From the NCBI GenBank assembly GCA_947462335.1, contig OX381706.1:17026784-17090783 (forward strand): 64,000 nt of DNA, given 5' to 3'. The notes beneath the pieces were generated by a model. That model saw nothing but the letters and a program-made list of their open reading frames with translations, was not told the DNA's origin and made no database searches. Positions within the stretch are counted from its first letter, which is position 1, and the number at the start of each line of letters is the position of its first letter. A program made the position numbers and the translations under genes. This DNA comes from Harmothoe impar. Its lineage: Eukaryota; Annelida; Polychaeta; Phyllodocida; Polynoidae. This document shows, in pieces, positions 9,063 through 15,896 of this stretch.

Positions 9063-10255
9063 GACACCTCATTCGACACCTACTCGCCGACAGCACCACC
9101 ACCACCACCACCACCACCACTACCGCCACCACCAGCGTCATTGCCACCGTCGTCCCCATGACGGACTCAGAGCAGCAACAACACTACAAACGTTTAGCGC
9201 TCGTGGATCCTGAGACGCTCTACAAATCATCACGAGCAGGTCTACTTCATCATGTGCCCGCTGCTGCTGCTACTACTAGCGCTGCTACTACTGCAGTCGC
9301 TGCTGCTAGTACTTCTACTGCTCCAAACCTTCCTCCTCTTCCTGATGAGCGCACTGAAAAGAACGAGAGTTCCGCTCCTGCCACCGCCGCCCGCCTACCT
9401 GCCGACATGGCCTATTACCACAAGCAGGCAGAACAGTCCCTTCATCCCGACGCGGCCTTGCACCAGGTGCTACAGTTTATCTACAGGGACTTGGATTTAG
9501 TGTTGAACGACCCCACTTTGGAATCGCGCGAGAAAATGTTGAAATACCGAAGGTTGTTGAATAGATTGCAATTTTTTCTCGCGAATCCCCACAACAGCAA
9601 CATCTCTTCGTCCTACTCTTCTTCGCCCCCGGCTCACCTCCGTCAGTCTGCTGAAGAGGCCAGCGCGTCCCTACTCGAGCGGTTGGTGAACCAAGTTCCC
9701 AAGAGGAATCGCACTCGGACCGTGGCGCTGTACAAACAATTGGAGAAATCCGGTGTGATCAAGTGGAACGAGGACGGTGCGGTGCGCGAGATGTCGGGTC
9801 GGAGAATACCACCTGAGCGTCGCATCAACATAGTGGACTTACTGAACGACGCCGCCAGGTTCAGGAAGACGGCGCCCAGACCGGCGGGCTACTCGCCGTT
9901 CACGAAAGCGCTGCGCGAAGCAGTTCCCACAGACTCCTTGATCGGAAACCGTCTGTATAAAGCGAGCGGACCTGGCCAAAGTTTGGACACACGGCTTGCT
10001 GACAGAGGTCGGAAACGACCGAGCTTCGACTCGGAAGAAGGAGAAGCAGCAGCAGCAGCAGCAGTAGCAGCAGCAGACTCTTCTCTCCAGGTGGTGGACG
10101 ATCAATCCTCTGAAGACGAGGAGGACGACCGTGAACTTTTCCAAACTCCGACTTCCTATAGGAGCGTGCCGCGTAAGAAAAGGAAAGGGCGCAACCGCCT
10201 AGCGGCGAGCTCGTCGTTCACGCCCTCAACAAGCCCACCATGGGCAAACCAGTGA
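9059..10255 (+). CDS. Polinton structural-type protein of unknown function (398 aa)
   Basis: It starts at the ATGA overlap with the preceding gene. A Thr-rich and Ala-rich low-complexity region covers about residues 12-85, encoded by CAC/ACC and GCT triplets. A helical region follows around residues 120-175. A central segment with SGVIKWNEDGAVREM and INIVDLLNDAARFRK lies around 230-275. The C-terminus has an Ala run, an acidic SSEDEEDD stretch and a basic PRKKRKGRN signal. That composition fits a DNA-binding or scaffold virion protein, but no enzymatic motif is visible. The frame overlaps the integrase start by 16 bases. Confidence 0.6.
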   Translation: MRHLIRHLLADSTTTTTTTTTTATTSVIATVVPMTDSEQQQHYKRLALVDPETLYKSSRAGLLHHVPAAAATTSAATTAVAAASTSTAPNLPPLPDERTEKNESSAPATAARLPADMAYYHKQAEQSLHPDAALHQVLQFIYRDLDLVLNDPTLESREKMLKYRRLLNRLQFFLANPHNSNISSSYSSSPPAHLRQSAEEASASLLERLVNQVPKRNRTRTVALYKQLEKSGVIKWNEDGAVREMSGRRIPPERRINIVDLLNDAARFRKTAPRPAGYSPFTKALREAVPTDSLIGNRLYKASGPGQSLDTRLADRGRKRPSFDSEEGEAAAAAAVAAADSSLQVVDDQSSEDEEDDRELFQTPTSYRSVPRKKRKGRNRLAASSSFTPSTSPPWANQ

Positions 10256-11376
10256 AGAGACTGACCAAGAAGGAAAAAGAAAAGAAGCGCGTAGTAGCTA
10301 GATATACCGACGTCAAAGCGCCCTCCAGTTTCACTAGCGTGACTAAACTCCAGAAACATCATTTTCGCCACCTGAACCCGGCCGTCATCCGAGATGCTTT
10401 AGTGTCGCTGGACGCCTACACTAAACATAAACCCATTCGGAGAAAATTCGCAAGGAACAAGACTATAACCGGCGCAATCGATCAGCAGTGGCAGATAGAT
10501 CTGATGGACATGCAAGCTTTGGCGTCTCACAACGACCGCTTCCGGTACGTGGTGACGGCGATCGACGTTTTCTCTAGGTACGCGTGGGCCGTTCCCATTA
10601 AATCCAAGAGCGGCGCTGATGTCACCGAGGCCTTCCGAGAGATGACAGGCACTGGCGAGAGACGACCGCGCACTGTTCAGACAGACAAGGGGAAAGAGTT
10701 TTTGAACAAGATCTTTCAAGATCACTTGAAGAGCGAGGGCATAGAGTTCTTCACTGGCGAGAACGACGACATCAAAGCTAGTCTAGTGGAGCGCTTGAAC
10801 CGCAGTCTGAAGGAGAAGCTGTGGCGTTATTTCACACACAAGCGCACGTATCGCTACGTAGACGTACTGCACCATGTAGTGTCTTCTTACAATCGCACTC
10901 ACCACAAGACGTTGAAAATGGCGCCGGCTCAAGTCAGCTCGGAAAACAGCGAAACAGTTTTCTACCGACAAGATCTCCCAACTAACAAACAAATCGACGA
11001 AATATGGAAAAAGAAGAAAAAAACAAAGACGTCCGCCGTCGACGTCATCGCTCCGGGTGACAGAGTGAGGATGTTGAGAACTAAAGGCGCCTTCGACAAA
11101 GGGTACGAGGGAAACTGGCGCGAGGAAGTGGTCGACGTTGCTAAGACGTTGGGAAGCAGAGGGTTCGAGCTGAAAGACGACAAGGGCGAGGAGATAAAAG
11201 GCGTCTTCTACCCGGAAGAGGTTCAGAAGGTGTACAAGAGTCGTTACGACAACAACTACCTGATAGACGAGGTGTTGCGCCGCAAGACCGTCGACGGTAA
11301 AGAGTTAGCTTTCGTACGTTGGTTAGGTTACGACGACAAGTTCAACGAGTGGATCCCCGTCAAAAAAATAACGTAG
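10240..11376 (+). CDS. Polinton integrase with C-terminal chromodomain (378 aa)
   Basis: This is a retroviral-type (rve) integrase that would insert the element DNA into the genome. The catalytic triad is visible as D87 (WQIDLMDM), D149 (QTDKGKEF) and E184 (SLVERLNR), with 34 residues between the last two. The N-terminal part is basic. The C-terminus (about 330-378) is a chromodomain, with IDEVLRRK...FVRWLGYDDKFNEWIP, which may direct insertion to marked chromatin. From memory it resembles the integrase-containing C. elegans protein F54H12.3. The frame is intact. The integrase is the hallmark enzyme of Polintons. Confidence 0.92.
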   Translation: MGKPVKRLTKKEKEKKRVVARYTDVKAPSSFTSVTKLQKHHFRHLNPAVIRDALVSLDAYTKHKPIRRKFARNKTITGAIDQQWQIDLMDMQALASHNDRFRYVVTAIDVFSRYAWAVPIKSKSGADVTEAFREMTGTGERRPRTVQTDKGKEFLNKIFQDHLKSEGIEFFTGENDDIKASLVERLNRSLKEKLWRYFTHKRTYRYVDVLHHVVSSYNRTHHKTLKMAPAQVSSENSETVFYRQDLPTNKQIDEIWKKKKKTKTSAVDVIAPGDRVRMLRTKGAFDKGYEGNWREEVVDVAKTLGSRGFELKDDKGEEIKGVFYPEEVQKVYKSRYDNNYLIDEVLRRKTVDGKELAFVRWLGYDDKFNEWIPVKKIT

Positions 11377-11397
11377 AAAAAAAAAAAAAAAAAAAAA
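11377..11397 (+). promoter_or_regulatory. poly(A) leader abutting a start codon
   Basis: Twenty-one A residues follow the integrase stop TAG and run directly into the ATG of the next gene at 11398. No other spacer exists, so the A tract is the entire untranslated gap. Confidence 0.7.
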
Positions 11398-12516
11398 ATG
11401 AACATCACTCTACCTAGCAACAGCTCTATGGAGTATTATCCTGACAACAGCTTGACGTCTTTCCGAACTCACTTCGACTCGCCGCTCCTTCTGCCCGAAG
11501 CGTACGAAGCGGCTCTGACTGAGATCATCCTCCCTACAGAATGGACTAACGTGCACGACGACGACTTGATCATCGTTGTTCCTCTGCGCACCAAAGGTTC
11601 GCTAGAGGAGGCGATCCAGGTTTTAAAAGAAACTAAATTCTCCGAAGGAAAAAAACCACAGGTAGACTGGAAGAGAATGAAAAACGCGAGCGGTCTGAGC
11701 AAGCTAACGTTCAGCTCAAAATTCCCGCTGAACTGGAAGGAAGCGAGCTATGTAACGGTGGAAGAGATATCAGACACGTCGGAAGAGCAGCAATTGAAAC
11801 CGGAAACAAAAAGGTTCAAGAGAGAGGTCGACTTGAGACAGACGAATGCCGTATACAAGCAGTTCTTGTCCCCGGCGGTGAAGAAGAAGACGATCAGCCA
11901 TCAAGCAAGACAGATGATCGAAAAGATGGAGAAGGACATGGGAGTGCGCAGTTTCATGCCAAACATATTCGAGATACCTCCTATTTTCACCGGAAGCAAC
12001 CACACCCTAATCGAGCGCTTGAGTGAGACGTTGCGAGATGACAGACTAGAGGGCGACAGCTTCTTGCTCAAACCGATGCGGATCTTATCGTACGACGCCA
12101 AGACGAAACGCGTCACCATCAAACCGCCGAGACACTGTGCTGTCCTGCTGAGTCAGCATCTCGCATGCGTTCTAGGCTTCGGAGAGAAGACGTGTTTCGC
12201 GTCGCCGACTACCGGCGCCTACTCGATGGATGTTTACGGGGACGTGCACTCTGTGTACATATACACCGACATGATCCAGGAGAGACGTGTGGGCGACATG
12301 CAAGTGCCGCTGTTGCGCTGCGTGGCGGTGGACAGAGGCGGAAAGCGTCGAGGTGGCGTGCAAGCTATCAGTTTTCCCCATTTGGATTATTTCCCCTTGA
12401 AATCCAAGAGGTTTACCGAGGTCGGCATCTATTTAAGAGACCGATCCGGTCATTCCATCCCATTCGGTAGAGGCGAGGTGACCGTGACACTTCATCTGAG
12501 ACCTATTGAGCGCTGA
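11398..12516 (+). CDS. Polinton putative penton/minor-capsid-like protein (372 aa)
   Basis: The N-terminus (MNITLPSNSSMEYYPDN) opens a beta-rich region with EAALTEIILPTEW. The middle has a charged insertion around residues 125-190. The C-terminal half is strand-rich, with LACVLGFG, VYIYTDMIQ, GDMQVPLLRCVAV and a closing GEVTVTLHLRP. This looks like a jelly-roll-type structural protein and sits between integrase and capsid-like genes. From memory, related frames accompany F54H12.2-like genes in other animals. I infer a capsid vertex or minor capsid role. Structure prediction would settle it. The frame is intact. Confidence 0.6.
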   Translation: MNITLPSNSSMEYYPDNSLTSFRTHFDSPLLLPEAYEAALTEIILPTEWTNVHDDDLIIVVPLRTKGSLEEAIQVLKETKFSEGKKPQVDWKRMKNASGLSKLTFSSKFPLNWKEASYVTVEEISDTSEEQQLKPETKRFKREVDLRQTNAVYKQFLSPAVKKKTISHQARQMIEKMEKDMGVRSFMPNIFEIPPIFTGSNHTLIERLSETLRDDRLEGDSFLLKPMRILSYDAKTKRVTIKPPRHCAVLLSQHLACVLGFGEKTCFASPTTGAYSMDVYGDVHSVYIYTDMIQERRVGDMQVPLLRCVAVDRGGKRRGGVQAISFPHLDYFPLKSKRFTEVGIYLRDRSGHSIPFGRGEVTVTLHLRPIER

Positions 12517-12527
12517 AAGAGAGAAAA

Positions 12528-12953
12528 ATGATGCGTCAACGCGTTCCGTACTTTCCACCCAGGCGCACCGTCGGCAGAGGGTACAGCGATTACTACAACG
12601 CGCAGCTGGGCAACGGCGTCAACGTGTACAGCGGGCGCTCTTTCCAGAGCGGGCACGGTTTAGGCGGCGCTCTGTTAGGTCTGATGCGCTCGGCTACCCC
12701 GCTATTGAAGTCGGTGGGAAAAACGCTGCTCCGCGCCGGTGTGGGCGTAGCTAAAGATGTGCTGGCGGGTCGGACTTTAAAGAGCAGCGTGAAAGACCGA
12801 GGCGCAGGCGCTCTGAAGAGACTGGCGAGTACGGCGTTCTCGGGAGGAAAGACGCCTGTCGCGTCTAAGAAAGGGTCGAAACGTCGCCGGCATTCTCCTC
12901 AGACGGGCGGTGGCTCTTGCAAGAGACGTAGAGGGGATGTATTCGACCGGTAA
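12528..12953 (+). CDS. Polinton Gly/basic core-like protein (141 aa)
   Basis: The N-terminus is Arg/Tyr-rich. It is followed by GHGLGGALLGLMRSATPLLK and a further amphipathic stretch, KTLLRAGVGVAKDVLAG. The C-terminus carries two strongly basic blocks (KKGSKRRRH and CKRRRGDVFDR). This Gly-rich hydrophobic core plus nuclear-signal-like tail resembles precursor minor proteins of adenovirus-like particles (pVI/pX type). The analogy rests on layout. The start lies 11 bases after the preceding stop, in GAGAAAAATG. Confidence 0.6.
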   Translation: MMRQRVPYFPPRRTVGRGYSDYYNAQLGNGVNVYSGRSFQSGHGLGGALLGLMRSATPLLKSVGKTLLRAGVGVAKDVLAGRTLKSSVKDRGAGALKRLASTAFSGGKTPVASKKGSKRRRHSPQTGGGSCKRRRGDVFDR

Positions 12954-12970
12954 GCGCCTAGGCGTTCAGG

Positions 12971-12978
12971 TATAAATA
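12971..12978 (+). promoter_or_regulatory. TATAAATA motif before the capsid-like gene
   Basis: TATAAATAAA lies 18 bases after the preceding stop and about 55 bases before ATG 13033. It could be a TATA box for a late capsid transcript, and the embedded AATAAA could end the upstream transcript. Confidence 0.45.
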
Positions 12979-13032
12979 AAAAGACTGGAGGCGGCCGGCG
13001 TCAGTCTGTCGGCCGCATGAAGAGAGAACACA

Positions 13033-14236
13033 ATGGCTTACGTACACGAGAGCAGTAACGAGTGCGCGCTCTCTGAGCTCGACCTGCACACCGTAGCGCC
13101 GACTCAGACTACTATCTTAAAGTCGTCTTTCCTGGGGATAGAAACAAAAAACTCTTTAGAGGATGGAGGTAACATAAATTTCACCATCAACAAGTCGCAA
13201 CTTGGCTCACTCGCTCTTCAAAGACGTCCAAGTCTCCATCGGCGGTTTCAAAGTGTCTGGCAACACCGAGACCTACCCTTACCGAGCTTACTTGGAAGGG
13301 TTACTCAACTACAACAAAGACGTGAAGGACGGCGTCATGAGCGCCCAGGGGTGGCATGAAGATACGCCCGGTCAGTTTGACACGTTGACTGACGCGAATG
13401 CGGGGTACAAAGCGCGCAAGAAGCTAATCTCCAACAAGCGCTTTTCGCTGATGGCGCGACTGCACTTTGACCTGGCTCATCAACCGAAGCTCATCGTTGG
13501 AGAGACAGAAATCAATCTCACTCTGAAACAAGCGGCGCCCTCTTTCTATCTGATGTGCGCCGCTGACGGAGGCTACAGCTTGAAGATCTACAAAGCAAAG
13601 CTCTACGTGCGACGCGTGCTGGTGGCGGACGCTGTAGCGGAAACGCACGAGAGAGCGGTGATAGAACACGGGCCCTTCGACTACCCGGTGAACAGAGTGG
13701 AGGTGACGACCTACGCCATCCCTCAAGGTAACAGAGATCACAGCTACACGCACTCCAACACAGGCCAGCTTCCCAAGTCGATGATGATTTGCTTCCTTGA
13801 CCACGACGCCTTCAACGGTAGCTACACCAAGAACCCGTTCGAGATGAAGCATTACGACATCAGCTCGCTTCAAGTGATAGTGAACGATCAGAAAGTGCCG
13901 AACGACGCCTACGTGCCCGACTTTAAGACCAAAGCGGCCGTGAGAGAGTACTTGGCGCTACACACGGAAACGGGGATGTACGAGGGCGCGCGCTCTTGCG
14001 GTATTTCATACGAACAATTCCTGAACGGTTACACGGTGTTCCCCCTCGACTTAACCCCAGACAGATCGCACGACGGGTGTCGCGTGAACCTTATAAGAGC
14101 GGGTCAGCTGAGGGTGGAAGTCAGTTTCCGCTCGGCGCTACAAGCGACAACAACGGTGCTACTCTACTTGGTGTACGACAACGTCGTCGAGCTGACCCGA
14201 GATCGACACCCCGTCACCGACTACCACATGAACTGA
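13033..14236 (+). pseudogene. F54H12.2-like putative major capsid gene, frameshifted with internal deletion
   Basis: The first 50-55 codons read in one frame from ATG 13033 (beginning MAYVHESSNECALSELDL). The rest reads in another frame, from about 13200 to the stop at 14236 (HSLFKDVQVSIGG, YRAYLEGLLNY, DHDAFNGSYTKNPF, GYTVFPLDLTPD). The frames meet abruptly near 13195-13202. By my recollection of the family, roughly 40 residues are also absent at the junction. Family members are common in animal genomes beside integrase genes, and their size and position suit the double-jelly-roll capsid role. That role is inferred, not shown. This copy could not make a normal protein. Confidence 0.75.
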
Positions 14237-14265
14237 AGACAAGACGGCGGTACTTGGCGTATCGT

Positions 14266-14718
14266 ATGAACACGCTTGAAATAAGCAGAGTGTTGAAGGA
14301 AAACGTTCACACAAAACATCGTTTCCTGGGCGTTTTCTCTTGTGACACTATTCCGAAGCACCCTATCAAAGACACTTGTTTCGTGAGCAACACAGATCCG
14401 CAACATTTACCAGGTCAGCATTGGGTGGCGTTTTACGTGTCGAGCACGGGTGAAGTGTACTACTTTGATTCCTTCGGCTTACCGCCGCTGAGTGCGGAGT
14501 TCTTGTCTTTCGTGGAACGCTCTGCTCCGTTCAAGTGGCAAAGAAACCGCATTCAACTACAAGACACTTCTGCTGACACCTGTGGACCTCATTGCGTTCA
14601 TTTCCTAATTGAAGCATGTCGAACAAGAAACCCCAAGAAGTGCGTCATGCGCATGAGCAAAATCCCAAAGCTGAGCGACCGGGTCGTGAGTCAGAAGCTA
14701 TCGATGATGCTGTTGTGA
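14266..14718 (+). CDS. adenain-like cysteine protease of the Polinton (151 aa)
   Basis: This is a family C5-type (adenovirus) protease that would process virion precursors. The catalytic set is visible: H52 in GQHWVAFY, D68 in YYFDSFG, Q99 in QLQDTS and C106 in DTCGPHC, with the expected seven-residue Q-to-C spacing. I chose ATG 14266 because upstream residues in this frame overlap the capsid-like gene in another phase. It is shorter than adenovirus proteases but has all the core motifs. The frame is intact. Confidence 0.9.
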   Translation: MNTLEISRVLKENVHTKHRFLGVFSCDTIPKHPIKDTCFVSNTDPQHLPGQHWVAFYVSSTGEVYYFDSFGLPPLSAEFLSFVERSAPFKWQRNRIQLQDTSADTCGPHCVHFLIEACRTRNPKKCVMRMSKIPKLSDRVVSQKLSMMLL

Positions 14719-14744
14719 CGGGTTGTTGCGATGGCGGCCGTTTC

Positions 14745-14915
14745 ATGGAGGCAAAGATTCTCTGCCTTGCCGAAATGGTGTTGGATTTATCCAAAGTCGT
14801 GCAATGTCTATTGGAGAAAAGTCGTCCGGGGTGTGGTGGTGCGAGTGACGGCGGCGTGAGACTTTGCGGCCTGTTGAGTTGCTGCAAATCGAAGAAGCAA
14901 GCTAAAAAAGCATAA
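14745..14915 (+). CDS. possible small Cys-rich Polinton protein (56 aa)
   Basis: The frame starts MEAKILCLAEMVLDLSK and ends LLSCCKSKKQAKKA, in the last gap before the element's right repeat. The same frame is open further back to 14616, inside the protease gene. It has a short hydrophobic helix and a basic Cys-containing tail. No family is recognised and it may be fortuitous. Confidence 0.35.
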   Translation: MEAKILCLAEMVLDLSKVVQCLLEKSRPGCGGASDGGVRLCGLLSCCKSKKQAKKA

Positions 14916-14944
14916 ACTTGTGTGTTTTTTCTGATTGAAATGAA

Positions 14945-14957
14945 AATAAAGAATAAA
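14945..14957 (+). terminator. tandem polyadenylation signals
   Basis: AATAAA occurs at 14945-14950 and 14952-14957, just after the last rightward frame and before the right terminal repeat. This is a sensible shared 3' end for the rightward transcripts. Confidence 0.65.
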
Positions 14958-14977
14958 ATGAAAAGAAAAGAAATTAT

Positions 14978-15417
14978 CTTGTTGTGTTTTTATTTCTATA
15001 TATAAGTTACATAACTTTTTTTTGTTTGTTTGTTTACAAACAGTCACGTGTCACGTGGTGTTGTTTACAAACAAGAAAGCCACGTGGTGTTGTTTACAAA
15101 CAAACCCTAAGTAGGTCACGTTACCCTAGTTACCAGAATGCCGGCTTCTGATTGGCTGAGCCTAAGTAGGTCACGTGACGTAAGTAGGTCACGTTACCAT
15201 GGTTACCAGAATGCCGGCCTCTGATTGGCTGAGAGCTTCTAAGTAGGTCAGTAGGTCACCCAGAATGCTGGCTTCTGATTGGCTGAGAGCCCTAAGTAGG
15301 TCACGTTACCATGGCAACGGGTCACGTGACCAAATGGAGGCCTCTGATTGGCTGCATGTCGATTGAGTAATAAACAGTACTTAACTATAGTCCCGTTCCG
15401 ATACATACCATACTACT
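14978..15417 (-). repeat. right terminal inverted repeat of the Polinton
   Basis: This is the reverse complement of 5691-6109, with few differences and a short insertion near its inner edge. It carries the same arrays of CACGTG, CCAAT-type and TGTAAACA-type motifs. Its outer end is followed by the second GGGATC copy (15418-15423). Confidence 0.9.
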
Positions 15418-15423
15418 GGGATC

Positions 15424-15862
15424 TTCAGACTGCATTGAAATAAATTAATTTTAAATAGATATCTTAGAGATAAAAATCTAAAATTAATTCAGGGCGGTAC
15501 CCTGCTCTCTGGGAGCGGGGAAATGAATTTTTTACATTTAGAAAAAAGTTTTTTCTGGTTGTAAAAAATTCCAAAAGGGGTGTTTACATTTATTAAAAAC
15601 TCTTGGAGTCAGTAAAAATGTAAATTCCCTTTCATTGTCAACTCAAGGGCCAACAGTAATGATTTTAAAAATTAATATCATAGAGATGATAATTTTTAAA
15701 AACTCGGGCGGTCAAAAAAATGCCTTAGCATTTTTTTTCATGTCTATTTTTTCCAATTTCTCAGTGGAAATTGGCACTATTTTTCTATGATGGAGGGGGA
15801 TGTCAGTTACACCCCTTACGGGAATTCGGTTAGTTCTACGTGGCAACCAACCAACTACCCCC
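15424..15862 (-). repeat. left PLE terminal repeat, second part
   Basis: It matches 20586-21022 with only a few substitutions, ending ACCAACTACCCC. Together with 5445-5690 it makes the complete left repeat of about 685 bp. Confidence 0.92.
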
Positions 15863-15896
15863 TCCCCCATTATTATGTCATCAATGGACTAGAGGG

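Larger units (their letters stand above)
5691..15417 (+). mobile_element. Polinton/Maverick-type virus-like element lacking PolB, 9.7 kb
   Basis: The termini begin AGTATTATAG and end CATACTACT, the AG...CT ends typical of Polintons. Terminal inverted repeats are about 420 bp, with a 6-bp target duplication. The plus-strand genes are densely packed with overlaps or very short spacers. They include an integrase with a chromodomain, an adenain-like protease, a capsid-like gene and small core-like proteins. One Ala-rich gene is on the minus strand. No polymerase motifs and no Walker A/B ATPase were found in any frame. The near-identical terminal repeats indicate recent insertion. The capsid-like gene is broken, so this copy is defective. 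Confidence 0.9.

Noticed and set aside
5691..15417. DNA polymerase B or FtsK-like ATPase gene in the Polinton
   Set aside because: I scanned all long frames for polymerase and Walker-type motifs and saw none. The unassigned proteins are too short or too low in complexity.
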